From Acanthochlamys bracteata (Eukaryota > Streptophyta > Magnoliopsida > Pandanales > Velloziaceae), in contig CM034130.1 in NCBI GenBank assembly GCA_019914995.1, forward strand, positions 9,424,001 through 9,488,000: a stretch of 64,000 nucleotides of DNA. Reading direction: 5' to 3'. The translations under genes were made by a program, and so were the position numbers. Under the pieces are notes generated by a model. That model had not been told where the DNA came from. It was given only the letters and a program-made list of their open reading frames with translations, and did no database searches. Positions 11,999 to 23,759 of the stretch are shown piece by piece. Positions within the stretch are counted from its first letter, which is position 1. The number at the start of each line of letters is the position of its first letter.

Positions 11999-14259
11999 TT
12001 GGTCACTTCCCTTTCCAAATCCCTACCTCCTCCTTCTTCTCTTCTTCTCTGCCCCTCTAAGTTTCCCTCCCTCTCCTTCGGTCTCGTTCACTCTCTCTCT
12101 TCAAAGCTCTCACTTCTCCAAAACTCTCCTTCTTCTCTCGCGGTAGCTACATTTCTCCGGTCATCCTCCGCCTCTGCTGTATCAGAAACTCTTCCAATCT
12201 TCTCTCCTTCATTTCAAATTTAGAATCTCAAATATTCAATCTACTCCTCTCTCTCTTTCTCAAATCGAACGGAATCGAAATCTGCCGTTGATGCTCTTGA
12301 TGAAGCAGCTCAGTCTAATCCTTCTTTACAAACTCCAGCTCTCTACTCTTCTCTTATTCTGAATTTGCTCGACCAGTCAGGTCTCCCTCTCCCGCTCTCG
12401 CTTCTCAAAAACAGTCTTTATAAATTTTAATCTCAACCTTATCCCAAAATCTGTAATAGAATTCTGTTGTTTAAAGAAAATCTGGTCTTCAGGATGAGTT
12501 CGGCAAGATGTTTGAAAATTGTCTGTGAGAGGATTTCCGTTTGAGACGTGCTGGTATAATGTTTTCATTCATGTGTTTGGGCATGGGGTCAGTTGGGGAG
12601 TGCTTTGGATTTGTTTGAAGAGATGAAGGGAGGAGAAGGAAAGGAGGCTCGGCTTGACGTCTGCAACTTAATTCTGTTCTAGTATAGCTTTGGAAATTCG
12701 AGCATTCATTTTATGTGTCTGAGAAGATGAAGGTGTTCGAACATGAGCCGGATTTGTCACTTACCGCATGCTGATCAATTGATGCTGCAGGACATACCGT
12801 GTTTATGAAGCTTTACAGTGTTCTGCGAGATGGAATATAGAATTGTTAAGGGGGATATGGTGGTGTACAACACTTTGCTTGATGTTCTGCTTAAGGCAAG
12901 GAAGCTTGACGATGCATGCCAGTTGTTTGAGAAGATGGTGCGTGATGGTGTGAGTGTGTCCTGCTACTCGTATAACATCCTGATTGATGGGTTGTTTAAA
13001 AACGAGAAGCCTGTTGCAAGTTTCACATTGCCAATGAGTTGAAGCGGAAGGTGCAGTTTGTGGATGATATCACGTATAGCATTGTCGTGTTGCATGTGTG
13101 CAGGGAAGGTCAGCTGGAGATGGGGCTTGATTTGCTTAAGGAGATGGATGATAGAGGATTTAGTGTAGATTTCGTGACGTTAACATCTCTTCTGATTGCC
13201 TTTCACAGGAATGGGAAGTGTGGTTCAGCTGAACAGTTAATGAGGTATGTCTGAAATGGCCCTCCTGTCCGAGCATCCTTAGATGGAAAGATGATTTAAG
13301 AGCTTCAATAAGATCTTCTCAACATAGAGGGAAGGACTTTACAGGACTGTTCTGATCTGTACATGACCTGGATGCATAGGATTCATTCACAGCAACTTAC
13401 AAATATAGATGAGCAAAAAAGTGAAGTTGAAACAAAAGATGAGTAGTCTTCAGCCACATACTTAAATAATCTGGCTCTCAAGTTGAAGTCAGTTGGTGAT
13501 TCTTAAAGTTTTACTGTGCGTACGGGCCAGAGGGTGAAGGAAAAGGGAAGTGACTCTTTTGATATGGATATGGTTAATACATACTTGTCAATGGTTTTAG
13601 CCAAAGAAAGCTGAGTATATAGCATGCATATTGTTGAGATGTTCACCACTTTAGGAAGAGAGCCTGTTAGTTACGCGCATAATTTATCGATGAGTGCTTT
13701 CTTCAAGAAGGCCTACTTGAGTGAAGCTTGGGGAATTCTCCAGGAGATGGGTGACAAACTGTGTCCATCTGAATTTGCCACATACACTGCAATTCAGGTG
13801 TCGGGAAGATTGAGAAAAGCAGATCTGGCCAGCTCAGTTCTTGATCAGTTGCTGAAGATGGGAGGGTACCTGGACATTATGAATGCTTTGGGCAAGGTTG
13901 GAAGAACAGATGAAGCCTGCAATTTGTTCAAACAGTTGACTGACAATGGTATTAACCCAGATATTTGTTCAACACACTCATTGAACTTCATGCTAAGCTG
14001 GGAAAGGTTAAGGAGGCTTACATATTTTAAGATGTTAGCTGCCGGGTGCTCCCCTAGTTACCTCATGGATACAATTCTTGATTTTCTTGGAAATATACTG
14101 AAAGTTGAGGTACCAGAAGGCATCAATAACACAAGAGGAAAAGCTGATTACAGGATGGTCAGAGATGTGTTCCTCTTCTATGGGCAGCGAACATGCTTCC
14201 TTAGTGTTTTTCTTTTATTATTTTTTAAAGTTCCCTCCACGAAGCATTGGCTTGAGTAG
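11999..14259 (+). pseudogene. Broken PPR gene, At4g01570-like
   Basis: PPR coding similarity runs along the plus strand but changes frame repeatedly and meets many stops. Readable blocks: 11999-12223 (Ser/Leu-rich N-terminal-like region), about 12270-12410, 12550-12670 (FIHVFGHG, ALDLFEEMKG), 12818-13042, a frame change, 13039-13254, a stop, about 13540-13615, then 13624-14140. Diagnostic repeats include VVYNTLLDVLLKARKLDDAC, YNILIDGLF and GGYLDIMNALGKVGRTDEAC. Order and wording match, from memory, Arabidopsis At4g01570, a long P-class PPR protein, up to its conserved C-terminal TDTILDYLG-like segment (here MDTILDFLGNI). At least two frameshifts and several in-frame stops remain, so no full-length PPR protein can be made. 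The intact version of this single-copy family is expected elsewhere in the genome. Confidence 0.85.
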
Positions 14260-17094
14260 AAAACTCCTCACTGTGGCCGGAAGTGGAGAATCAGCAGACT
14301 GTTAAACTATCTCTAGTGATGAGGCTTCTTATCCGGCACTTTCTTTTTCATGAAAATGGTTTATATAAATGTAGATTTTATGATAGGGTTCTTCTATATC
14401 ACAGTAGGTGTTATTGGTGGTGTTTTGGTTGCTTCTTGTCATGTAAGCCATGGAAATTTCTTGCCAGAGGATATACATTTCCAGGAAGAATGCACTTCCG
14501 TATTTCCAGGAAGAATCCACTTCCTTGCATGTTCTTTAAGATAATTGGTCCTGTAGGTTTATTTAAGTTTACTTATTAAATTAACGTGATTTGTTCTGCA
14601 AGTTTTTGGCGTAACATCTTTCTACTACCAGGTTCAAATCCAGATGGCATCGCACTAACAGTTAAATGCTCAGATCCTGGTACCTCACTCATGTTGAGAT
14701 TAGGATTTCGATGGAAAGCATTGGGATAGATCCTATGATAGGAGCTTCATATCATCTTTTTCCAAAATTAAAAGAGTAGAATTGTTGAAATACAACTCTA
14801 GAAGGTTTAAATTTCTGGCTGCCGTGAACTATGTATTAGTAAATCTGTACACTATGTAGAATGCTCAGACATGTCTAGCTTCTAACTAGCAATCTTTTCG
14901 CCCGTCTACTCTTGTTCACTTTCGCCCTACATTGAACTGGAATAGTCACTGTTTTCCATGTTTATTACAATTAATTATCTTAATTAATCTGTACTAGTCT
15001 AATCCAAAATTTTGTTCAAAAGAAAATGAAAGAAACACTGTAGCTTATTCTACTTAGCTTAAAAGACAAGCTTTAAAAAAAATTTATGAAATTTTTTTTA
15101 AAATTCTATTTTTTAAGTAATTCCAAACGAAACGTTAGTTCTTATTATTTGTGCATGGAGTAGTATTATAGATAACTGTTTCCAGTATCCTCTTTTATGC
15201 ATTAATATTTATTATATGGTTGGTATAGGATAACATATATAGCTGGCTACGGCTGCTTGCTCAAGTTGAACAGTGGATTTAATGGAAGTATTGCACAAAT
15301 CGATAGTGATTATAAAATAAAAGTGAAAATGTTAATTCTAACTTTTATTCTCTAGTGCCTAGTAGGGACGATGACTCGCTGGAGCATACAGAGAAGTATA
15401 ACAATATATAGCCTTGTTTTCCAGAAGATTGAAGGCCCAAGTTCAATGGAGATAAGATAAGTTTTATTAATCAATTTTTAGCCAATTTTTCTCTTTCTTT
15501 CTTACTTGAATTCTATATACATTCCTTTCAAATAAAAACATGAAATAAGTAAATAAAATTGCATACTGGCACTATGCAAAGGCACAAGATACTTTTATAC
15601 TCATTTTGCTTTGACCTGTAGCTTTTGAGCCAATAATGCATTTTAGTTATTTCATAACCATTCAGTCGTACTAGTTTTCTTGGGATGATCTATATAAAAG
15701 CTTTTCTTTTGTTTATGAAAATAAAATTGTTATAGCCCTAGAATTAATTTGTAGTTGAAGAACTAGTAAGTTAGGTTTGGAAGAGGCTTTTGACTAGCTT
15801 TGTCTTTCAAGTATAGGACAGGTACCGGTAGATGTCTTTGCATATAAGAATGTTACTCAACTTGTACGGGGCTATGTATTTGTCTTTGCAAAATGATAGG
15901 CCGAAATAAATTCAAGAAAAAAGCCAAGTAAAAGCAAACATTTTTTGTTTATGGTTTCACAAGTAAAGAGAAAGTGAAAAAACTAAAAAACTCCAGTTAT
16001 CTGTTTGAGGAATCTACCGTGACTTGTTACTAACCATTAGCAAAGGAGCCATCCTACACCATAAACCACAATGGTTATTGTTCTAGTTTTGCAGACAGGC
16101 AGGCTGCTGATATCGTTATAACCTTTGCAGTAGAATGGTTTTCTTGTTTCTTGTACTTATTCATTTCGTCAGGCTCCATGCTTGACATATTTCGTCTTGT
16201 TCACTTTCTCTGCATGTTCTATTATCTTCCATAAATTTGTATCTAACTTGCTTTCTCCAGATTGCCCTGCATGAGATCTTATGCAGAGCCAGATATCAAC
16301 GTTTACAGATCTCCATCGCAGGCAGCAGAAACCTCTGTTAGTACCGTCAGTAAATACACCTCAAAGAGGAAATGCTGATTGTGCTTCTAGACCCGAATGC
16401 ATTGGAAGGCTTCAATAAAGCTGATATGAGTGTTGCCATTTGGATCAGTAGATGATCAACTCCACCTATCATTAATTTCTGAAGGAAATTGATATGTGCA
16501 TTTTATACTCTGCGACGTCTGCCATGGTTATAACTGTATTTACTTCTTTCTGGCTTTGGCATTGTTCACCTTGGGCATATCTTGACTCATAATTGAACTT
16601 TTGCTGCTACCTTAATGTCGAAAAACCTTGTGCTGAACCAATAGAAGGTATAAGCGCTTACATGCTTTTTGTAGTCTTTCATTTGGCTCAAGTTTGTGTA
16701 AGATATTTTTATGATTGAAGTTATGAACTTCAAGTTATATGCAGTTATCTCGTTCAGTAGATTGTCTTTTATATTTAGGAATTAGCAAGAAATTGATTCT
16801 GAAGGTTCAGATTTGATTGTGGATTTTTGTACAGATTTCTTGATTTCGGTGCAGATAGTTCACCATTAATCGTTCTTAGATATATTCTGTCTAACTGAAT
16901 TGACTTTTAAAAGAATTCTGAACTGGTGCGGTAGGACCGAAGTTCAGAACCAAAGCCTAGAACAATTCTGTCTTGGAACCTCTACCTTACGCACTCCCCA
17001 AATTGAAGTGACTACCTGAGGACTTAAGCTTTTATTGTCAGTTCCGAGATAGCATCTTGTCGTTGTACGAAAGGGGAAGCCTGGGATCGGTGGA

Positions 17095-17240
17095 CAACTT
17101 CATTCCGATTGGAGAAATGTATGTATTATTATTTATTATTATTTTTAAATAAAAAATAAAACTTAATTTTTAAATAAATAAAAATATTTTTTATTCTAAA
17201 AAAATTTATTTTATAAGTACTTTTAAACGCCTCTTAATCA
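17095..17240. repeat. AT-rich dispersed repeat, copy 2
   Basis: Runs of 'tttaaataaaaaataaaact' and 'aataaaaatattttttattc' followed by 'ataagtacttttaaacgcc'. The same phrase order occurs at 22900, 39150 and 52150. Borders are approximate. Confidence 0.5.
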
Positions 17241-17999
17241 CCCCTTCAAATTTCTTCTACGTTTTAATTATTTGTAAATAATTAAAGGCTTCTTCAATGT
17301 TCTTTGAAAAATTTCCCCTCCAAAAGAGTGAGCAAAGGACAAGAATATATCACATGTGTAACTAGCATACCAAATATAATTGCAAATTGTTGAACTTAGG
17401 TTTATTATATAACAAACATTCACAAGAAAAAGTGACAAAGCAAGGGAATATTGTTTCAGATGAGCTTTTTTATTTCAAAAATATTATATATTCTTTCCAT
17501 TCTATTCACATAAGGCATGTTTATTAATCTAAAATGAAGTGTAAGCAAAATTTTAAAAATAAATTATTAAAAATAAGTTATCAAAAAATAAAATTGTGAA
17601 AGTAAATATAAAAAGTATTTGAAAACGTTTTAAATATAAAAAATTATTTTCGATTGAACTAAGCATGCCCGTCCACAATTTAAAGCGATTTCAAGTTGCG
17701 AGTCTTCGTATCAACGTGGCGTCATAATTTTTAAGTGATTTCAAGCCGAAAGTCTAAAAAAATATTTGAAAATATTTATAAATAATATTTTCTAAATAAA
17801 AAATATTTTTAAAATATAAATTTATTTTTATTTTTAAAGTATAATAATAATAAATTTTTATCCTAAAATTGTATATTTTAAATTTTTTAATAAATTATAA
17901 AATTTATTAAAAATATAAAATGAAATAAAAAAGTGAAAAATATTTGAAAAGCAATTCTAAACACACAAAGTGTTTCCTGAGAAAGACCTCAGAGACATT

Positions 18000-18190
18000 T
18001 GGTTGACAGTTCTAACTTCATTCCATTTTAAAATTCTTCGTTTAAAATTTAAAAATATAAACAATTATATATCACAAAATGTTTATATAAGTTTTAGTAT
18101 TGTTTTATATAATTATTGTCTAAAATTATTTTAATTTATTTCATTTCAAAAAAATTTATTTTATAAATACTATTACAACTTCTCCATAGT
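18000..18190. repeat. AT-rich dispersed repeat, copy 3
   Basis: Starts with 'catttggttgacagttctaa' and ends 'ttataaatactattacaac'. A Thr/Gly-poor, AT-rich interior with poly-A/T runs resembles the other copies in the window. Confidence 0.45.
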
Positions 18191-18415
18191 CAAAATGTAC
18201 CTTATTTAGATTTTGAATTGAGACTAATTATGAGCAACCGAAAGCCTCCATTTTATTTAGTACCACTACTACATGTAGAGTTCCAAAGAGTACTCACACC
18301 TTGGATAACTCATTAACTCCCCACAGAATATACATATATGATAACTATTAGTTATACAATCATAAGTTTCAACTACAACTTAGTACCTAATTAAGTAGTT
18401 CAAAGTACTTTCTTC

Positions 18416-18942
18416 TTAGGCAGCGTTAACTGCAATCTTCATTCCTCCTTGGCAATGTCCAACAAAGTTGCAGATGAAGTAGTTGGTGCCCTTCGCCAAG
18501 GTGATTCTGTCGTTACCCGACTGGAAAACCCTGGCGCCTCTCGGAGTTGTGCAGCCGTTGTAGCCTGCAGCATTCACCGCAACGACATTGTGCGCCGATG
18601 GGTTGTAATTGAACACTGCAAAATAACTCACGTTAAAAAGAACATAATAAATAAGTGAATTTTCAGATTTCTTGTTACTCCAGGCTACAGAAACAGTAGC
18701 GATCAGATTGAGTTAATGATTTAGGTATAGTGGTTGGGTTCATACTGACCAAGAACATCTCCAGCGCGGAATTTCTTGCCTCTTGGCCACGACACCATGT
18801 TGAAAGTCCATCCGGCGCCATCGCCAACGGCATAAGTAGCAGAGTCAGCAATCTGACAGTGAACCAACAGGAACAACAACCCAAGCACAAAAGCTGCATT
18901 CACGGTTGCTGCACTGCTTCTTCCCTGACCTCTTCCTGCCAT
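18416..18942 (-). CDS. Plantacyanin (basic blue copper protein)
   Basis: Two exons, 18942-18750 and 18615-18416, join in frame through a 134-base GT-AG intron to a 130-residue protein. Residues 1-35 are a basic start plus a hydrophobic core (FVLGLLFLLVHC), a secretory signal. The mature part begins near ATYAVGDGAGW and is a cupredoxin domain. Type I copper ligands are His73 (SAHNVV), Cys113 (FICNF), His118 (VGHC) and Met123 (GGMK), with Cys86 and Cys119 placed for the usual disulfide. Methionine as axial ligand and no C-terminal GPI tail identify plantacyanin rather than uclacyanin or stellacyanin. The single intron is at the standard phytocyanin position. Plantacyanins are extracellular and are linked to pollen-tube guidance and anther/pistil biology. 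Confidence 0.95.
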
Positions 18943-19042
18943 TGATGATTATGATCACTTAACAAGCCAAAGCAAACCAAGACTTGCAAAATGTATGAAG
19001 AGGTTTGGTTTGAGATGCAATGGAGATTGAAGGGAGGGGTGG

Positions 19043-19051
19043 CTTTATATA
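19043..19051 (-). promoter_or_regulatory. TATA box of the plantacyanin gene
   Basis: Reads TATATAAAG on the minus strand, about 100 bases upstream of the ATG at 18942, a standard core-promoter distance. Confidence 0.55.
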
Positions 19052-19278
19052 AGCAATGAAGTGAAGAGTTCCTATCTAGAGCTAGACGAGCTAGTGAAGA
19101 AAGGGTCACAAAACGTGGAAGAAAGTCTTATGAGATCTTTGCTTTTTTGAAAGTTTATTGAAGTACGCCAACAACCCACATAGCAGAATTTAATATTTTT
19201 GGCCAATTTGTAATAGAAGACAATTTAATAACTAATTTGCATGTTTAAGTCCTGTAATTGGATATATCGTTTTTTCGG

Positions 19279-19812
19279 TAAGGGTGGTAAATTTTGATCC
19301 GACTCAAAAATCGATCCAAAATCGACTCAAATTTTGGGTTGATCCGAAGATGATCCGAAAATTTTAAACGAATTCGGATCGATTCGTATTGATTTGAAAT
19401 TGATCTGTTTAACCCGTATAATTATTTATATAGTATATATTACTTAATAATTAAGAAATAATAGCAAAAAATTTTAATTTAATTTATATATATATATTTT
19501 TTAGTTTATCTTAATTTAACTAATTTTTATTTAATTTATAAATTTTGTCAAAATTAATATTTTTCTTTTTAAAATATATCATAATTAATCACTTTTATAT
19601 ATTATTATTAAAAATTAATATTTATAAATTTTATTTTAATAATAATTATTAAATAGGTCGATCCGAATTTTATCTAAGTATAAATAGATTAGATTATAAT
19701 TAACAATTTTGATCCATATAAATAAATAGATCAAATAAAAATTAATTAATTTTGATTTAATTATTATATAAATTGATTCGAAATTAATTTAAAAATTCGA
19801 ATTGCACCGCTA
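19279..19812. mobile_element. Non-autonomous hAT-like element (MITE)
   Basis: The ends form imperfect terminal inverted repeats: left 'taagggtggtaaattttgat', right (reverse complement) 'tagcggtgcaattcgaattt'. These resemble the common plant end sequence TAGGGGTGGCAA. Eight bases flank each end, 'tttttcgg' at 19271-19278 and 'ctattcgg' at 19813-19820, matching at 6 of 8, as expected for an old 8-bp hAT target duplication. The left arm also repeats 'gatccga'-type words; the centre is AT-rich and without coding sequence. Confidence 0.6.
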
Positions 19813-19994
19813 CTATTCGGCAGCTTTTACTTGTTGAATTAGTTAGTTGCAACCTTCCATTTAGAGATCCCAAATGTGCAGGCAAATGTGCCCATATATG
19901 GTTTTCATTATTAAAGTAACGCCTCATTCAGCTGTCAGTCAGCTTAAGGAATTTTTTCATGTATACAGGATTTGCAAGTATGTTTGAATTTATT

Positions 19995-20225
19995 GGAGTA
20001 AAAATAAGCGTGCATTTGACAGTAATTTTAAAAAATAAAATTTTAGAATAAAAATATATTTATCTTATTTTAAAAAATAAATTTTATTTTTTATTAACAA
20101 TAAATGATAATAAAATTTTAATACTAAATTTTTATATATTTTTTAAATAATTAAATAAAAATTCTAAAAAATTTATTTAAAAATATATATTAAAAATTAT
20201 TTTTTAAACGCAATGCCAAACAGCT
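19995..20225. repeat. AT-rich dispersed repeat, copy 4
   Basis: Flanked by 'gtgcatttgacagtaatttt' and 'aaacgcaatgccaaacagc', which are rough inverted counterparts ('gtttggca' type ends). The interior has 'aataaattttattttttatt' and 'aatgataataaaattttaat'. Confidence 0.5.
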
Positions 20226-20784
20226 TGTAGCGAGTTGTTTGTTTACATAGCAGGAATGAAATTGCCAAAAGCTATAGAATAGGACTCCAAATTACTAAAT
20301 TTATTGAGTGGGTACAATTTGTAACACATTGTTCTTTTTTTTTTTAATTTTAAACTGCCCCATTTCCAAGGAGTCATCTACATTAAGATCTTCGGATGAA
20401 AAAGAAGACTAAAATGTTTTTAAAAAATAAAAAGTAGACTAGAAGTTTATTAAAAACCTATAAACTAGTAGTAAAGAAAAGGGAAGAAATTTCATGGTGG
20501 GGTGGTGGGAAAGAAAAAGGAGTGTTATGAAAACAGATAAAGACATGGTTTCTTTTGGAATGTTTGAAGCGTGAATGGATTAAGAAGCATGGCAGGTGAT
20601 ACATGTCAGTATTTAAGTTCACTGACTTTTTAAAACAGAAGCAGAGAAAGTCTTCAATGTTCAGATCGTGGAGTGGTTGTGGTGCTGTTTTAAGAACACT
20701 ATAAGAACACTGCACAAAGAAGGGTACCAATAATCATTTTAACATGTTCGGACAGTTTTGATGTTTTTTTTATATAAGATGCAG

Positions 20785-20970
20785 ACACCGTTTGGCACTA
20801 TTTTCTAATAATTTTTTATTTTTTAATAAATTTAGGTAATATTTAATGAATTTTTTATTTAAAAAGTAAAAAAATCTATATCATAAAAATTTATTATTAT
20901 TTATTGTAAGTAAAAAATATAATCAAGTTTTAAAAAAAAATTATTTTATAAATACTTTCATAAAACTTTA
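20785..20970. repeat. AT-rich dispersed repeat, copy 5
   Basis: Begins 'accgtttggcactattttct' and ends near 'ttttataaatactttcataa'. It has the 'taaaaatttattattattta' core seen in other copies. Confidence 0.55.
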
Positions 20971-21384
20971 GTTACGTACAGCATTTGGTTAGTGTATCTT
21001 TAAAGAGATTCATTTTACAAACAAAATGCTACTTATGCATATGAGTTCGAGATGATCCTGGCCACTCTAGCTTATTTATTTGCCAGAAAGATATACCAAA
21101 AAATATGATAGTAAATTTATAAATATAAATATAAAAATCATTCGAACATAATGTATTTAGAAAAATCAGTATTCAAGTAACATAAACAAGCCCTTCGAGT
21201 AAAGGTTTGTATCAGTTTTACCGAGCCAGATTTTGAATTTAAGTCACCTCATATATTTTAGTGTCTCCGAAGTTAGCAAATCATCTCTAATGTCAGTTTT
21301 ACGACCTTAATTTTAGGAAACTCTCACTTCCTGCAAATTAAAATACGTCCTAGGACATTATATTATGTTTGCAGATTATTAAAG

Positions 21385-21570
21385 CTTGCTTATTTTGAAA
21401 ATTTTACTTTTTAAAAAATAAATTAAAATTTAAAAATATTTAAGAAAAAATAAATTTTAATATTAATTTTGTCTTAAAATTTTTTTATAAAAAATTCATT
21501 TTAACTATTTTGTATCAAAAGTAAGTTTTAAAAAAATAAATTTTGTATGTTGGTAAACAAGCCCTTAGTT
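21385..21570. repeat. AT-rich repeat of the 'gtaaaca' type
   Basis: Begins 'gcttgcttattttgaaaatt' and ends 'gttggtaaacaagccctta', again with roughly inverted ends. A related block lies at 56450-56665 in an intron of the SDS-like gene. Confidence 0.45.
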
Positions 21571-21579
21571 GGTGAGAAT

Positions 21580-21800
21580 TAAAAATTTGCTGGTTAAGTT
21601 TGTTAAATGCGTATACATGCGAATAAATTCAAACAACCTCATCTTTAACAAACTTAAATGGTAGTATACGGAGAAAACTTTGCTGGTTAAGTTTGTTAAA
21701 TGGTAGTTTGTTTGAATTTATTTGAGTAAAAAAGTACGTATGTATTCATAGCACAGAAATCACTCCAAATGCTGATTTACTCGTTAGTTTGTTAAATGCG
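21580..21800. repeat. Short direct repeats
   Basis: The phrase 'ttgctggttaagtttgttaa' occurs at about 21587 and again at about 21680; a partial third copy ('gttagtttgttaaatgcgt') is near 21783. 'gtttgaatttatttgag' at 21709 also resembles 'gtttgaatttattggag' near 19981. Confidence 0.6.
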
Positions 21801-22048
21801 TTGAGCATAAATTTTATTTGTTTCTTGTATCACACAGGTTGAGAATGACTCGCTAGACTTCGTATATGCTTTGGTAATAACAATCTCATGTACACCAAAT
21901 AACATTGTAGTCAGATCTGCATCAGACCGGTTGGATATAACCAAAAATCAGCTACCCGATGGTTGTTTCGAATCGAGTCGCTTGCTTACCGAGTCGGTGG
22001 AGGAGAGGTTTACGAGACAGTGATGAAAGCTAACGACAGGTTAGGACG

Positions 22049-22700
22049 TTGACCGGACGTTCAAGGACTTACTTGATTGAATCTAAACCTTGCGGCGCCA
22101 GAATACCCCTCTATAAGCTTGAAGAGTTCTCAATCTCGGGTCATCTCATTGACCCCCGCATTATTCAGATACCTATTCTTTTCCCCCCCAGTTTTGTTGT
22201 TGATTCCAGCAAATCTCTTCGTCCAGGACAAAACATCCCTATGCTCTGTCGTGAAGTTCTCAACTCTTCTCTTCAGTCTCGCGCTACCGGACGCGAGGCT
22301 AAACTTCTTCCCAATCTCGTCACCGCACTCAAAGTCACATCTTCCCTCACCAACCTAATATACTCCACTATTTTTCTTCTTCTTCTTCTTCATCTTCCAA
22401 AGTATCATCGGTGCAAAAGGGGTAATCTATCATGTAACGAAATCCATCAATACTGGTGACTTCTCGTACGCAATCTCTTTCCAAAAACGAATATGGTTAC
22501 CAGATTCAAAAATGGAGAGATACGACGACCTCATCGAGATATACACAGATAGTCATGTCTGCTAGATTCCTATGGCTGGATTTTTCCTAGATGCGATCAC
22601 GTCACTGTCAGCACTCATATCGTTGTTTCTAAACTAGATATCATAGCTCACCAGTGTGTTCATGACTCTCACGAAATTGATCAGTAAGCGATCAGATAAC
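22049..22700 (+). other. Unrecognised coding-like block, possibly a gene relic
   Basis: Two overlapping plus-strand open frames (22049-22459, 136 residues, and 22077-22358, 93 residues) sit in a patch clearly less AT-rich than its surroundings, with codon-like composition. The longer one is Ser/Leu-rich. Just downstream, about 22430-22620, another frame reads KSINTGDFSYAISFQKR and MERYDDLIEIYTDSH before stops. I do not recognise the family. A decayed gene with frameshifts explains the pattern better than a working one, because no splice set joins the pieces cleanly. Confidence 0.3.
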
Positions 22701-22764
22701 TGCCGAATAAATCAGTGATATGATAGTGTTTTTGGTTCGATCCTAAGGTCGGTTTCGACTACAA

Positions 22765-23000
22765 TTCTAAATAATGAATTTAATTTTTTAGTTTATATTT
22801 TTCAATAAATTTTTTTATATTTTTTTATAAAATTTATTTAAAATTTTAAAAAATATAATAAAATTTTACATAATAAAATTTTATTATTATTTATTTTAAA
22901 AAAAATTAAAATAAAAAATAAAATTTATTTTTAAGTTGAATAAAAATATTTTTTATTTTAAAAAAGCATTCTTTAAAAGCAGTTCCAAATGGCTCCGATA
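22765..23000. repeat. AT-rich dispersed repeat, copy 6
   Basis: Contains 'aataaaattttattattatt', 'aataaaaaataaaatttatt' and 'gaataaaaatattttttatt', then 'agcagttccaaatggc'. Same phrase order as copies near 39.1 and 52.1 kb. Confidence 0.55.
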
Positions 23001-23109
23001 TATCAAACAAAAGAAAAAGCACAATTGTTATGTGAAGCAGGCCTACGTTTGGGCCTGGCTTGTATGTCATTACACGGGCTTCAAACAACACTGATTACTA
23101 TTATAACTC

Positions 23110-23570
23110 ACTAAATGGGCAGGATTAATTTTGAAATAAAAATTTTTTAAACAAATATTTATTTTTTTTAAAAATTATTTTTTATCTAAAAAAATAAAAA
23201 TAAATAATACAAAAATTGAACTATATAAAATTTTTATATATTTTCTAAAAATTTAAATAAATCTTTTAAATATTTATAATAATTATATTAAAAAATATGA
23301 ATTGAAAATTAAAAGTAATTTTTTTGAAAATTTTTGTTAAACGGTCTTTTAAATCGTACAAATAAATTATGTAAATATAATTATTAAATAAATTTATTAT
23401 TTATTATTAAATGTGAATTGAGAATAAACTTTTAGTTTGAAAACGTAATTATTAGAAAGTAAATTTGAAAGTAAAATAAAACTTTTCATTGAAATTAAAT
23501 GTAAAATTATTTACAATTTAAGTTTAACTGAAAAATTAAATTTTATCGAATTAAAAACACACTCTTAAAA
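23110..23570. repeat. AT-rich repeat pair
   Basis: Two adjoining AT-rich blocks, about 23110-23350 and 23370-23570. The first ends 'tgttaaacggtctttt'. The second has 'gaaagtaaaataaaactttt' and 'aagtttaactgaaaaattaa', similar to blocks at 38260-38460 and 53515-53710. Confidence 0.4.
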
Positions 23571-23759
23571 TAACCCAAACACGTGACTGTAGTTCAAATT
23601 TCTGAAAGAATGCATTTTCATTTTAAGTCCAAAAATTGTAAAGATTTTACTTATAGCCCAATAGAGACGAGACTGGAGAGATTTCTAAATTTTTTATTTA
23701 GCGCTGGAGTTGAAGTCATTGGAACGCGGGTCCCGATTTCACAGCCTCCTTCCGGCGGG

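Larger units (their letters stand above)
14260..18415. other. Intergenic region, no supported gene
   Basis: About 4.1 kb of AT-rich DNA with short meaningless open frames. 16261-16500 is slightly less AT-rich and follows a T-rich 'ctttctccag' acceptor-like site, but gives only about 38 open codons and no recognisable protein. 17095-17235, 17520-17960 and 18000-18190 carry AT-rich repeat copies. Confidence 0.6.
18943..22048. other. Repeat-rich intergenic region
   Basis: After the plantacyanin promoter this stretch holds a hAT-like element (19279-19812), AT-rich repeats (about 19995-20225, 20785-20965, 21385-21565) and a set of short direct repeats (21580-21800). A minus-strand open frame at 20458-20730 has no recognisable content and is not called. 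Confidence 0.6.

Noticed and set aside
20458-20730. 90-codon minus-strand frame near 20.6 kb
   Set aside because: Phe/His/Ser-rich translation of AT-rich DNA, no conserved motif, between repeats.
23583-23759. In-frame extension upstream of the small acidic protein
   Set aside because: AT-rich and not coding-like; the ATG at 23760 explains the composition change better.
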